Origin: Clostridiales bacterium
GTDB taxonomy: Bacteria > Bacillota > Clostridia > Oscillospirales > CAG-272
Length of the DNA: 42,367 nucleotides
Direction of reading: 5' to 3'
NCBI GenBank assembly: GCA_012519315.1
Contig: JAAYQM010000048.1
Span: 1-42,367, forward strand
Position 1 is the first letter of the stretch. Each line of letters opens with the position of its first letter. The notes under the pieces were generated by a model. That model was given only the letters and a program-made list of their open reading frames with translations, did no database searches and was not told where the DNA came from. Made by a program: the position numbers and the translations under genes. This document shows positions 19,868 through 28,319 of the stretch, piece after piece.

Positions 19868-20290
19868 ATGAAAAAGAAAAAGGACAAAAACAACAACGAA
19901 AGGGAAATAATCGGCAAAAAAAAGTTTAATTATAAGCTTTTGTTGATACTCATTTTTAATACGATTATTATTTTCAGCATTTACCGACTAGGGGTAATGA
20001 TGGAGTATGAGCCTATTCTTTGGATTTACTTTGCCGCAGCTCTCCTGTTTTCTTTGGCTTATATTATTTACAATCGGGGATTGTCCAGAAGAAATATTAC
20101 ACCGGATATGTTGCCCGATACATGGAGCCCGATTCAAAAACAGAAGTTTTTTGATGAGGATAAAAAGTGGAAGGAAAAATCAAAATGGATGCTTACCATT
20201 TTATTTCCGTTGATTATTACTTTTATGTATGAATTGTTGGATCTCTTTTTCTTTGAGAATCTTAAGTTTATTTTTCCCGCTTTATTCTAG
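19868..20290 (+). CDS. Small membrane protein of unknown function
   Basis: A 140-residue protein with a Lys-rich start and three likely membrane helices, at about residues 22-42, 48-68 and 112-135. A charged loop between helices 2 and 3 contains MLPDTWSPIQKQKFFDEDKKWKEK. CAGGAG precedes the ATG. It sits between galK and the WalJ-like gene, in the same direction. The loop resembles conserved hypothetical proteins of Clostridia, but I know no function. Confidence 0.75.
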   Translation: MKKKKDKNNNEREIIGKKKFNYKLLLILIFNTIIIFSIYRLGVMMEYEPILWIYFAAALLFSLAYIIYNRGLSRRNITPDMLPDTWSPIQKQKFFDEDKKWKEKSKWMLTILFPLIITFMYELLDLFFFENLKFIFPALF

Positions 20291-20324
20291 CTGACAGCCA
20301 AAAAACAGAAAGGGATCTAAATAG

Positions 20325-21140
20325 TTGCAATTAATAGAGAAAAGTCAAAATGTCAAAATTGTCACCCTTTACTCCGGTTCGGGTGGAAATGCCGTTTATC
20401 TTCGTATAAATGATTTGGAGTTGTTAATCGATGCGGGAAAGAGCACACGCGCCCTTGAAAGAGCCCTTGTTTCTGCCGGTTCTTCTCTTTCAAATATTGA
20501 TGCGATTTTTATCACACATGAGCATAGGGACCATACGGGAGCCCTTGAGGTTTTATCTAAAAAATACAGTATTCCGGTTCACATGACAGAGGGGTCGGCA
20601 CAAACCCTTTTGAACCGTTCCTGCGCACTTGAAAACAATATTTTTACGCACGAATCAAAATTTTCTGTATCCTTTGGAGAAATTTGTGTGAGGTCATTTT
20701 TGACTCCCCATGACAGTGTTATGAGCGTAGGCTATACCATTGACTTTGAAGAAAAGGGGAAGTGTCGCCGTTTTGGTATTGCCACCGACATGGGATACAT
20801 AACCGAGGAAGTAAGAGATTCTCTCCTTGGCTGTCATTATGTTATTATTGAATCAAATCATGATATCGCAATGCTGCAGAACGGAGGATATCCCTCATTT
20901 TTAAAAAGGAGAATTCTTTCCGAGCGCGGACATCTTTCAAATGTTGAATGTGCAGAGTTTCTACCCGAGCTTGTAGCCTCGGGGACGCAAAAGATTCTGC
21001 TTGCCCACCTCAGCAAAGAAAACAACCGACCGGATATTGCTTATGAATGCTGTCGCCGTTCCCTGCTTTCTCATTATTCTGAGCAGTGTTTTGATCTTCG
21101 TGTTGCGGACAGTGACAATTTGACCGTTTTATGCGGATGA
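20325..21140 (+). CDS. Metallo-beta-lactamase fold protein, WalJ/YycJ-like
   Basis: A 271-residue hydrolase with the metal-binding motif THEHRDHTGAL near residues 67-77 and further metal ligands in LTPHDSVMSVGY and ATDMG. HLSNVECAE and LLAHLSKENN are late motifs typical of the WalJ/YycJ group of single-domain nuclease-like MBL proteins linked to DNA processing. The start is a TTG at 20325 with GAAAGGG about ten bases upstream; no in-frame ATG lies near. The neighbour rlmH is commonly found near yycJ in Firmicutes, which supports the call. The two-component genes walKR are not present. Confidence 0.85.
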   Translation: MQLIEKSQNVKIVTLYSGSGGNAVYLRINDLELLIDAGKSTRALERALVSAGSSLSNIDAIFITHEHRDHTGALEVLSKKYSIPVHMTEGSAQTLLNRSCALENNIFTHESKFSVSFGEICVRSFLTPHDSVMSVGYTIDFEEKGKCRRFGIATDMGYITEEVRDSLLGCHYVIIESNHDIAMLQNGGYPSFLKRRILSERGHLSNVECAEFLPELVASGTQKILLAHLSKENNRPDIAYECCRRSLLSHYSEQCFDLRVADSDNLTVLCG

Positions 21141-21167
21141 GAGAGCTTTAGAAGGAAAAGGATAAAT

Positions 21168-21647
21168 ATACAAAAGATCACCTTAATATCGGTGGGAAAT
21201 CTGAAAGAAGAATATTTTCGCAATGCTGCCGCAGAATATGAAAAAAGACTATCCGGTTTTTGCACATTTCGAAATATTAACCTAAAAGAAGAAAAGATAA
21301 GAAATGAAAATAGTCAGGCAGAAATAGTGGCTGCTCTTGAAAAAGAAGGGGAAAGGATAATAGCATCCTTTCCTGCCCGCGCCTATAAAATTGCCCTCTG
21401 TATCGAGGGGGAGCAATATACATCGGAGGGACTTGCCTGTCAAATTGAAAGGATAGGCGAGATAACATCGGAAATATGCTTTGTTATCGGAAGCTCCCAT
21501 GGTTTATCGGAAAAAGTAAAAAAGAGCTGTGATAAGACCTTTTCTATGTCGAGGTTGACATTTCCGCACCAATTGGCCCGTATCATTTTACTTGAAGCAG
21601 TTTATCGTGCGCTGAGCATTTCAGCAGGCGCTAAATATCACAAATAA
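21168..21647 (+). CDS. rlmH: 23S rRNA (pseudouridine1915-N3)-methyltransferase RlmH
   Basis: RlmH is a SPOUT methyltransferase acting on 23S rRNA of the 70S ribosome. The knotted C-terminal part is intact: FVIGSSHGLSE, MTFPHQLA-like SRLTFPHQLARIILLEAVYRA, and the tail AKYHK. A conventional start exists only at GTG 21192, which would remove the first beta-strand. Upstream in frame, KITLISVGNLKEEYF matches the universal RlmH N-terminus. The codon where Met is expected is ATA at 21168, six bases after AAGGAAAAGG. With that start the length is 159 residues, the family norm. A non-canonical AUA start, or a base error, is inferred. Confidence 0.9.
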   Translation: MQKITLISVGNLKEEYFRNAAAEYEKRLSGFCTFRNINLKEEKIRNENSQAEIVAALEKEGERIIASFPARAYKIALCIEGEQYTSEGLACQIERIGEITSEICFVIGSSHGLSEKVKKSCDKTFSMSRLTFPHQLARIILLEAVYRALSISAGAKYHK

Positions 21648-21691
21648 TGCGCAAAAATTGTTTTATACCCAAAAAAGGAGAAAAAAGAAGC

Positions 21692-23806
21692 ATGTCTCTA
21701 TTTTTGAAAATAGAAAAAGGTTTTACTAAACCTAGGATTTATAAATTTTTTAGTCTTTGTTTTCTTCTTTTGTTCACCTTTATTGTCTTAGTTTATCAAA
21801 ACGGGTATTTCAGCATTTCCTTTATAAAAGATGGAAGAGATAGCGAGCAAATCACTACCGATACGCAAAGCGGGAAAACAACAGGAAAATCCACCTCCTT
21901 ACCGAATTATGAAATTGGTGATGAGGACGAAGAATACGATATAGAATATGCGAGAAAATATATTTTTGAGCTGAGGAAAGCGCAAAACATCAGTAAAATC
22001 GGATTGACCGCGGGAGAGAATAAAACCGAAGAAGAAATAGACGATGAAACCCCGATTTATAAAAGCAGCCTTGATCTTATAGAAGAAGGATATAAGCTTT
22101 CTTATGCAGACTATAAGAAGGATTCCTTTGTGATCGGACAGATCAAACTTGAGGGTATTTCAAAAGAGTATACGCAAGGAATGAAGAATCTTCTGGCTTA
22201 CCGTATTGTTCGACCTGAGCAGGACGGGATACCATATACACAGAGTTATATTAAATCTCAAGCCAGACTAACCCTGGAGCCTTATATGGGATATATTATT
22301 CATACGAGTAAGGGCAAGCAACTGATAAAAAACAGTTATGGCACGTTGCTGGGCTCTTTTGAGGGCGGCTCATTTATGCCGGCATATACGCGAGACAATG
22401 ATGATCGGCCTTTGTTTTTTATCAATAATGTTTTTAATAAATATTATTATCTTGATGAGGCAACCGGTCAATTTGTTTTAAGTGACTATAATGAAAAGAA
22501 AGATTCAAGGGGGCTCTTTTTTGATTACAATCCCGATTTTGGAAAATCGGATAATGATATTCAAAGATTATATACCATTGAAAAAAAGCTGATTCCCGAC
22601 CCTGATTATGATCCGAGCACAGAGGGGAAGAACGGGGAAAATCTTCTTTCAGCGCCGCCGGAGTATAACTTTTTATCGCTGATTACCGGAAGAAATAATG
22701 TCAATATCCGAAAATTATACACAGCTGTTGAAAATATAAATGTTTTTGATGATGAGGACACATCATCGCCGGAGACAACAACTCCTCCGGAGACAACAAC
22801 CTCTCCGGAGACAACAACCCCTCCGGACACAACAACTCCTCCGGACACAACAACCCCTCCGGACACAACAACTCCTCCGGACACAACAACCCCTCCGGAC
22901 ACAACAACTTCGCCGGAGACAACAACTCCGCCGGAGACAACAACTCCGCCGGAGACAACAGGATCGGAGGAAACCACAACTCCGCCAGACACCACCGATC
23001 CGGAGGAAACCACAACTCCGCCAGACACCACCGATCCGGAGGAAACCACAACTCCGCCTGATACGACAGATCCGGAGGAAACCACAACTCCGCCGGATAC
23101 CACCGAGCCTGTTATCGATCCTCCGATGATTGAGATAGAAATTTTTAAAGGGGCATACGGTTATCGACGTGGGAGAGAGATAACCGGCTATCAGTTTCCC
23201 ATACTTTACAATTTTTCAGGCGGCTTTGGTTGTGTTGTCTATGAAAACGGAAACCTTATGTTTGTTCGCACAAATGGTTATGTCGGGATAACAGGAACAA
23301 GATACTATTTTAATGAAAATGGCAGATATGTTTTGGCATCCTATGTTGAGCCTCTGATTCGTGGCGTCGAATCTCTCGGATATTATTATTTTGACGAGGG
23401 ACTGGTACGGGTCAGACAGCTTGATATCGATTCGGTTCATAAGAGTAAGGTAACCGGTGATTATGATTATTTAATCTACACCGATGGAAAACGATTTAAT
23501 ATTCCCTCAGGATATACCTTGGTTTCTTATTCGGACGGCATACTCCTCCTTGAGAAAAACGGTTATTACGGTTATTATCACAAAAACGGTTATTGGGTTG
23601 CCCAGCCCATTTTTACCTATGCCCGTCCTTTTGTTGAGGGACTTGGCGTTATCGGATTTAAGGGTAGCAAAAAGGGGGTTATTGACACAGCCGGTAATGT
23701 GGTTGTTCCCTTTGCCTATGAAGCCATTTCGGACATTTCCAGCGGAATTATGATCGGTTATCGAGCGGAAGACGGCTGGGCCGTTCTTGGTAAATTTACA
23801 AAGTAG
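21692..23806 (+). CDS. Membrane-anchored WG-repeat protein with Thr/Pro-rich linker
   Basis: A 704-residue protein with one N-terminal membrane helix (about residues 18-40, SLCFLLLFTFIVLVY), so most of it is likely outside the cell. Residues 50-350 form a region of unknown fold. Residues 359-471 are a Thr/Pro/Glu/Asp repeat linker. The C-terminal 230 residues have WG-type (KWG) repeats such as YYFDEGLVRVRQ, NGYYGYYHKNGYW and GSKKGVIDTAGNVVVPF. WG repeats form beta-propeller-like surfaces thought to bind partners. The ATG at 21692 follows AAGGAG; an upstream ATG overlaps the rlmH stop but lacks a site. Function unknown. Confidence 0.85.
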   Translation: MSLFLKIEKGFTKPRIYKFFSLCFLLLFTFIVLVYQNGYFSISFIKDGRDSEQITTDTQSGKTTGKSTSLPNYEIGDEDEEYDIEYARKYIFELRKAQNISKIGLTAGENKTEEEIDDETPIYKSSLDLIEEGYKLSYADYKKDSFVIGQIKLEGISKEYTQGMKNLLAYRIVRPEQDGIPYTQSYIKSQARLTLEPYMGYIIHTSKGKQLIKNSYGTLLGSFEGGSFMPAYTRDNDDRPLFFINNVFNKYYYLDEATGQFVLSDYNEKKDSRGLFFDYNPDFGKSDNDIQRLYTIEKKLIPDPDYDPSTEGKNGENLLSAPPEYNFLSLITGRNNVNIRKLYTAVENINVFDDEDTSSPETTTPPETTTSPETTTPPDTTTPPDTTTPPDTTTPPDTTTPPDTTTSPETTTPPETTTPPETTGSEETTTPPDTTDPEETTTPPDTTDPEETTTPPDTTDPEETTTPPDTTEPVIDPPMIEIEIFKGAYGYRRGREITGYQFPILYNFSGGFGCVVYENGNLMFVRTNGYVGITGTRYYFNENGRYVLASYVEPLIRGVESLGYYYFDEGLVRVRQLDIDSVHKSKVTGDYDYLIYTDGKRFNIPSGYTLVSYSDGILLLEKNGYYGYYHKNGYWVAQPIFTYARPFVEGLGVIGFKGSKKGVIDTAGNVVVPFAYEAISDISSGIMIGYRAEDGWAVLGKFTK
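22766..23104 (+). repeat. Two nested tandem repeats encoding a Thr/Pro linker
   Basis: About eleven 18-base units (22766-22960; each codes x-P-E/D-T-T-T) are followed by four 36-base units (22961-23104; each codes D-P-E-E-T-T-T-P-P-D-T-T). Adjacent units differ mainly at third codon positions. Near-identity of neighbours suggests recent slippage or unequal exchange. Because the unit lengths are multiples of three, copy-number change keeps the frame. Confidence 0.95.
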
Positions 23807-23870
23807 AACACCCCTTTGGCTTATCTGAAAAATGATAAGGGATACAACTGTTGGGGATTTTGTTGATAAA

Positions 23871-23911
23871 ACCGACGGCCGACCCATTTTGGTCGGTCGT
23901 TGGTATCTTTT
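23871..23911 (+). terminator. Probable terminator or leader hairpin before mnmG
   Basis: A 14-bp stem with two G-T pairs (23871-23884 with 23891-23904) and a six-base loop is followed by ATCTTTT. It lies between the WG-repeat gene and mnmG. The T-run is short, so leaky termination or attenuation is possible. Confidence 0.6.
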
Positions 23912-23932
23912 AACGTTAAGGACAAGAGGAAA

Positions 23933-25825
23933 ATGAAGTTTAAAGCAGATGTTGCGGTTATAGGGGCCGGTCATGCGGGGGTAGAGGCAGCTCTTGCCTG
24001 TGCAAGGCTTGGGCTTGATACCGTTATTTTTACTATCAATCTTGATTCGGTTGCCAATCTGCCCTGCAATCCGTCGATAGGGGGAGCGGGAAAGGGGCAT
24101 CTTGTCTATGAGATTGACGCTCTCGGAGGTGAGATGGGGAGAGTTGCCGATATGGCAACCCTGCAAAGCCGTACCCTTAATCTCGGCAAGGGAGCCGCCG
24201 TTCATTCAAAGCGGATACAAGCGGACCGAACCCTATATCGCATCCTTATGAAAAGTGTGCTTGAAAAACAGGAAAATCTAAGGCTGATTCAAGCGGAGAT
24301 TGTCGATATTCGCTGTGAAGAAAAAGGCGGGAAAAAGCAAATCACAAGTGTAATCACCCATCTTGGAGAGGTATGGGAGGTATGTTGCGCAATTATTTGT
24401 GCAGGAACATATTTGAATTCTACCATATTTGTCGGTCAAGTCTCTTATGACAGCGGGCCTGACGGGCTGATGCCCGCAAAAGGGCTTTCCTCCGCCCTGT
24501 TCCGGGAAGGAATTAAGCTGATGCGTTTTAAAACCGGTACACCGGCAAGACTGAAAAAATCCACTATCGATCTTTCAAGGCTTGATGTGCAGGAGGGCGA
24601 GGAGAGGATTGCTCCTTTTTCGGTTTTGACTGATCCTGTAGCGCTGAACAGTATCAGACAGATTCCATGTTATATGCTCTATACCAGTAAGGTCAGCCAT
24701 GACCTAATACGAAAAAACCTTCATCGTTCGGCTATGTATTCGGGAAAAATCCACGGAACCGGGCCGCGGTATTGCCCGTCTATTGAGGATAAAATCGTCC
24801 GCTTTGCTGATAAGGAAAGACACCAGCTTTTTCTTGAGCCGATGGGCGGCGACACTGAAGAAATGTATCTTCAGGGATTTAGCACCTCTATGCCCTCCGA
24901 GGTTCAGCATGAGATGCTTCGCTCCCTTGACGGCTTTGAAAATGTTCAGATTATGCGCTATGCCTATGCTATAGAATATGACTGCGCTGATCCGACACAG
25001 CTTTATCCCACGCTGGAATTTAAATCGATTGCAGGACTTTACGGAGCGGGGCAGTTTAACGGAAGCTCCGGTTATGAGGAGGCGGCGGCACAGGGATTGA
25101 TTGCCGGCATTAATGCGGCGATGCGTCTTCTGGGAAAGGAGAGCGTTGTTCTCGAACGAAGCAGCTCGTATATCGGAACGCTTATAGACGATTTGGTGAC
25201 AAAGGGAACAAACGAGCCATATCGCATTATGACCTCCCGTTCGGAATACCGTCTTCTTTTGCGGCAGGATAATGCCGATCTCAGGCTTACTGATATCGGA
25301 TACAGAGTTGGACTTATCAACCGGAAGCGGTATGATGACTTTTGCAGAAAGCGGGAGCAGATCGAGGAGGAGATCAGACGGATGAATAAAACGATTATCT
25401 CGCCCTCGAGCAAAACCAACTATCTTTTGCGTTCATACGGCAGCGCCGAAATAACAACAGGAGCAAGGCTTGCCGATTTATTGCGGCGACCTGAGCTTGA
25501 TTATGAAAAGCTGACCCCCCTTGATGAGGGGCGCCCCCCGATTAGTGAGGCGGCAGCAAGGACGGCGCAGATTATGATCAAATATGAGGGCTATATCAAT
25601 CGTCAGCTGGCAGAGGTCAAGCGTCAGGAAAAATATGAGAAAAGATTGATTCCCCCGGAAGTGGATTATACAAAAATCAGGGGTCTTCGACTTGAGGCGG
25701 TGCAAAAGCTGTCAAAAATACGTCCTATTAATATCGGTCAAGCATCGAGAATCAGCGGCGTTAATCCGGCGGACATTTCGGTTTTGCTTATTTGGCTGGC
25801 GCAACACGCTAAAAATAATGATTGA
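23933..25825 (+). CDS. mnmG: tRNA uridine-5-carboxymethylaminomethyl modification enzyme MnmG (GidA)
   Basis: A 630-residue FAD enzyme that, with MnmE, modifies the wobble uridine of several tRNAs. The FAD motif is VIGAGHAGVEAAL at the N-terminus. Conserved GidA segments are CNPSIGGAGKGHLV, MQ-like TLQSRTLNLGKGAAVHS, GRYCPSIEDK-like RYCPSIEDKIVRF and the late RLTDIGYRVG. The ATG at 23933 gives the standard N-terminus; the open frame upstream to a TTG is not supported. rsmG follows as in most Firmicutes, but mnmE is not upstream here. Confidence 0.96.
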   Translation: MKFKADVAVIGAGHAGVEAALACARLGLDTVIFTINLDSVANLPCNPSIGGAGKGHLVYEIDALGGEMGRVADMATLQSRTLNLGKGAAVHSKRIQADRTLYRILMKSVLEKQENLRLIQAEIVDIRCEEKGGKKQITSVITHLGEVWEVCCAIICAGTYLNSTIFVGQVSYDSGPDGLMPAKGLSSALFREGIKLMRFKTGTPARLKKSTIDLSRLDVQEGEERIAPFSVLTDPVALNSIRQIPCYMLYTSKVSHDLIRKNLHRSAMYSGKIHGTGPRYCPSIEDKIVRFADKERHQLFLEPMGGDTEEMYLQGFSTSMPSEVQHEMLRSLDGFENVQIMRYAYAIEYDCADPTQLYPTLEFKSIAGLYGAGQFNGSSGYEEAAAQGLIAGINAAMRLLGKESVVLERSSSYIGTLIDDLVTKGTNEPYRIMTSRSEYRLLLRQDNADLRLTDIGYRVGLINRKRYDDFCRKREQIEEEIRRMNKTIISPSSKTNYLLRSYGSAEITTGARLADLLRRPELDYEKLTPLDEGRPPISEAAARTAQIMIKYEGYINRQLAEVKRQEKYEKRLIPPEVDYTKIRGLRLEAVQKLSKIRPINIGQASRISGVNPADISVLLIWLAQHAKNND

Positions 25826-25868
25826 AAGCCGGAGCCCTGAAAAATGAATTAGGAAAGGAAAGCATAGG

Positions 25869-26618
25869 ATGGATATGATGTCGTCGGTCGACAAAAACGC
25901 CTTTTTTGAGGAGCTGGAAAGAATATTTGCCCTAAATAGCCTTGATAAATATTTAACCGAAGAAAGCAAGGAAAAATTTTATTTGTTTACTCGGATTTTC
26001 CTTGAGGTTAATAAAAGGATGAATCTGACATCGGTAACCGGTCTTAGCGACATTATTTTGAAGCATTATGCAGATTGTGTCACTGTGGCAAAATATATAC
26101 CGAAGGGCGCAAGGGTTATTGATGTGGGATGCGGTCCGGGATTTCCGCTTTTTCCGTTAGCTATTGTCAGGGAGGATATTCAAATAACCGCACTTGATTC
26201 AACAGCGAAAAAAATCGAGTTTGTGAAAAAGACGGCCGCCGCCATAGGGCTTGATAATATCGAGGTTTGTTGTAAAAGAGCGGAGGAGGCGGCGCACAAC
26301 CCTCTTTTGCGTGAAAAATTTGATATAGCCTGTGCAAGGGCGGTAGCCCGAATGGAAATCCTTTGCGAATATTGTATTCCCTATGTAAAGGTCACCGGAT
26401 CTTTCATTGCAATGAAGGCAAGACCGACACAGGAGGAGATTGAGGGGGCGGAACGGGCATCCCGACAGATAAATTCAAAGGTTGAAAAGATCGAAAAATT
26501 TACAATAACCGATGGAAATGAAAATTACGAGAGAATGCTTATTCTCATCAAAAAGCAATCTCCGACGCCAAAAAATTTTCCTCGAAATAATGCACAGATC
26601 TCAAAAAAGCCGCTTTAA
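25869..26618 (+). CDS. rsmG: 16S rRNA (guanine527-N7)-methyltransferase RsmG
   Basis: A 249-residue SAM-dependent methyltransferase acting on 16S rRNA G527. The N-terminus contains NLTSVTGLSDIILKHYADC. The SAM motif I is VIDVGCGPGFPLFPLAI (family usual DxGSGxGFPG), followed by ALDSTAKKIEFV and the ARAVARMEILCEY segment. AGGAAAGG lies upstream. It ends inside a terminator hairpin. The basic tail after residue 230 is a little longer than typical. Its place after mnmG and before noc matches the Bacillus order. Confidence 0.95.
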   Translation: MDMMSSVDKNAFFEELERIFALNSLDKYLTEESKEKFYLFTRIFLEVNKRMNLTSVTGLSDIILKHYADCVTVAKYIPKGARVIDVGCGPGFPLFPLAIVREDIQITALDSTAKKIEFVKKTAAAIGLDNIEVCCKRAEEAAHNPLLREKFDIACARAVARMEILCEYCIPYVKVTGSFIAMKARPTQEEIEGAERASRQINSKVEKIEKFTITDGNENYERMLILIKKQSPTPKNFPRNNAQISKKPL

Positions 26619-26631
26619 GCGGCTTTTTTTG
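26603..26631 (+). terminator. Intrinsic terminator overlapping the rsmG stop codon
   Basis: A-run, then GCCGC / GCGGC stem extended by A-T pairs around a short TTTAA centre, then a run of seven T (26624-26630). The rsmG TAA (26616-26618) is in the loop, so the last residues KKPL are encoded by the stem. Confidence 0.93.
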
Positions 26632-26777
26632 CATGATTGATTACAAAAACAAGGAAATTTTAATAAAAACGGACAGAAAGAATTATTTTCAGCCTGAGAA
26701 AATTTGACGTAAAATATAATGGCGATGTGGTACTATTTTTGCAATAAATACCAAACGATGAAAAACGGAGGAAGAAA

Positions 26778-27713
26778 ATGAATGCCATTTCGCTGTTATC
26801 AAAAAACAAGAAAATGACAAAAAAGCCGATTCGAAATAATATGATGAATCTGAGCAAGCTGATTGCGGAACAGGCTGAGGCTACCGGAAAAATATATAAA
26901 ATCGCAGTTGAAAAAATCGTGCCGAATCCGTCACAACCAAGGAGGGCTTTCAGTGATGAGTCAATTATTCGGCTGGCTGACAGCATTCGTCAATATGGGA
27001 TTTTACAGCCATTGACTGTACGTAGGCCCGACCCCGGATATGATCCCGATCATGCAGCCGAAGAAGGACATATCGGAGAGGTGTACGAGCTGATTGCAGG
27101 GGAGAGAAGGCTTCGGGCGGCAAAGCTGATCGGACTTGCCGAGGTGCCCTGTATTATCATTGAGGTAGACAGTTGCCGATCGGCCGAGCTTGCTATTATC
27201 GAAAACATTCAGAGAGAGAATCTCAATATGTTTGAGCAGGCCGGCGCCATTGCGGCCTTAATTGATATTTATAATCTGACTCAGGAGGAAATCGCAAAGA
27301 AATTGTCGGCAAGTCAGTCCTATATTGCCAATAAGCTTCGGATTCTCAGATTTTCCGGAGAGGAACGGTATTTGATTTTGAGCAACAATCTGACCGAGCG
27401 TCATGCCCGGGCGCTTTTGCGTCTTAGGGATCCTGAACAGAGAAAGCAGGCGATTTTGGTTATTGCGCAGAAGGGGCTGAATGTGAGCGCCACCGAAGAA
27501 TATATCGAGCGGCTCCTTGAACCGAAAAGAAAAGAGGAGAGCGTAAAACGGACCATGATTATAAAGGATATTAGAATTTTCTATAATTCGATTGATCATG
27601 CGGTGGAAATTGTCCGACGGTCGGGCATTAATGTTATGACCGAGCGGAGGGAAAACGAAGAAACCCTTGAGCTTATTATCAAAATTCCGCGACGGGCGGA
27701 TAGGCTGCATTAA
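26778..27713 (+). CDS. noc: Nucleoid occlusion protein Noc (ParB family)
   Basis: A 311-residue ParB-fold protein. It has the CTP-binding region LIAGERRLRAAKLIGL (about residues 105-120) and the ENIQRENLNMFEQ segment. A helix-turn-helix with SQSYIANKLRILR is followed by TERHARALL. At the four positions known to switch ParB to Noc site preference it has Gln180, Lys186, Arg191 and Arg208. The known Noc set is Gln, Lys, Lys, Arg, so three match and one is conservative. Noc coats DNA at its sites and blocks division over the nucleoid. GGAGG precedes the ATG. It follows rsmG as in Bacillus, but no soj/spo0J follows. Confidence 0.88.
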   Translation: MNAISLLSKNKKMTKKPIRNNMMNLSKLIAEQAEATGKIYKIAVEKIVPNPSQPRRAFSDESIIRLADSIRQYGILQPLTVRRPDPGYDPDHAAEEGHIGEVYELIAGERRLRAAKLIGLAEVPCIIIEVDSCRSAELAIIENIQRENLNMFEQAGAIAALIDIYNLTQEEIAKKLSASQSYIANKLRILRFSGEERYLILSNNLTERHARALLRLRDPEQRKQAILVIAQKGLNVSATEEYIERLLEPKRKEESVKRTMIIKDIRIFYNSIDHAVEIVRRSGINVMTERRENEETLELIIKIPRRADRLH

Positions 27714-27731
27714 TTTAATAGAAAAAACAGT

Positions 27732-27772
27732 AACAAGACTCAATACAAAAGGTATCAGAGTCTTGTTTTTTG
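27732..27772 (+). terminator. Intrinsic terminator after noc
   Basis: AACAAGACTC (27732-27741) pairs with 27758-27767 around a 16-base loop and runs into TTTTTTG. It separates noc from rbfA. Confidence 0.85.
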
Positions 27773-27790
27773 TTAAAAATAAAAAGTGTA

Positions 27791-27819
27791 TTGTATTTTT
27801 TCTTTCAATCGATTACAAT
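27791..27819 (+). promoter_or_regulatory. Promoter for rbfA-nrnA
   Basis: TTGTAT (27791-27796) and TACAAT (27814-27819) are 17 bases apart, just after the noc terminator and about 30 bases before the rbfA start. Confidence 0.7.
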
Positions 27820-27851
27820 ATAGATAGGTTTTTTAGAAAGGCGGATTTGTT

Positions 27852-28220
27852 ATGTCAAGTTATCGCAGAGGACGCATCAATGATGCAGTTTTAAACGAGC
27901 TTGCCGAAATATTGCGCGAGGTTAAGGACCCTAGAGTTTCCGAGGCGTTTATCAGTATAACCGCCGTTGATGTCACGCCAGATTTGAAGTTTGCCAAGGT
28001 GTACTATTCCAGCCTGACAGGGGATAAAAAGGAGATACACAAGGGGCTTTCGAGCGCGCAGGGCTTCATACGCAAGAAAATAGCCGAGAGACTGAATTTA
28101 AGGCTGACGCCCGAGCTTGATTTCATTGAGGACAATTCGATTGAGCATGGCGCGCGTATCTCAAAGCTGCTTGATTCGATACTTCCCTCAAAAGAGGAAG
28201 AAGAGGATAAGAAACTTTAA
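27852..28220 (+). CDS. rbfA: Ribosome-binding factor A
   Basis: A 122-residue KH-like protein that helps mature the 30S subunit in the cold and acts on the 5' end of 16S rRNA. Family features are the start RGRINDAVLNELAEILREVKDPRV, the strand VTPDLKFAKVYYS and the later SAQGFIRKKIAERLNLRLTPEL. AGAAAGGCGG lies upstream of the ATG. It usually lies next to infB and truB; here it has its own promoter and is followed closely by nrnA, a known partner downstream of rbfA. Confidence 0.95.
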   Translation: MSSYRRGRINDAVLNELAEILREVKDPRVSEAFISITAVDVTPDLKFAKVYYSSLTGDKKEIHKGLSSAQGFIRKKIAERLNLRLTPELDFIEDNSIEHGARISKLLDSILPSKEEEEDKKL

Positions 28221-28319
28221 ATAGTGCAGGATTTTCTTTTTTTATCCGGTTTTTTGAAAAGATGGATAAAAAGGCCGCAAATAACCTTGACCGAAAGGAG
28301 ATGGGGAAATTCCCAACCG

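Noticed and set aside
22606-23103. Minus-strand open frames of up to 165 codons over the Thr/Pro repeats
   Set aside because: They are a by-product of the in-frame 18- and 36-base repeats of the WG-repeat gene; they have no ribosome binding site and a purely repetitive product.
26703-26733. TTGACG as a -35 box for noc
   Set aside because: No -10 hexamer at suitable spacing; the nearest TACTAT would need a 21-base spacer.
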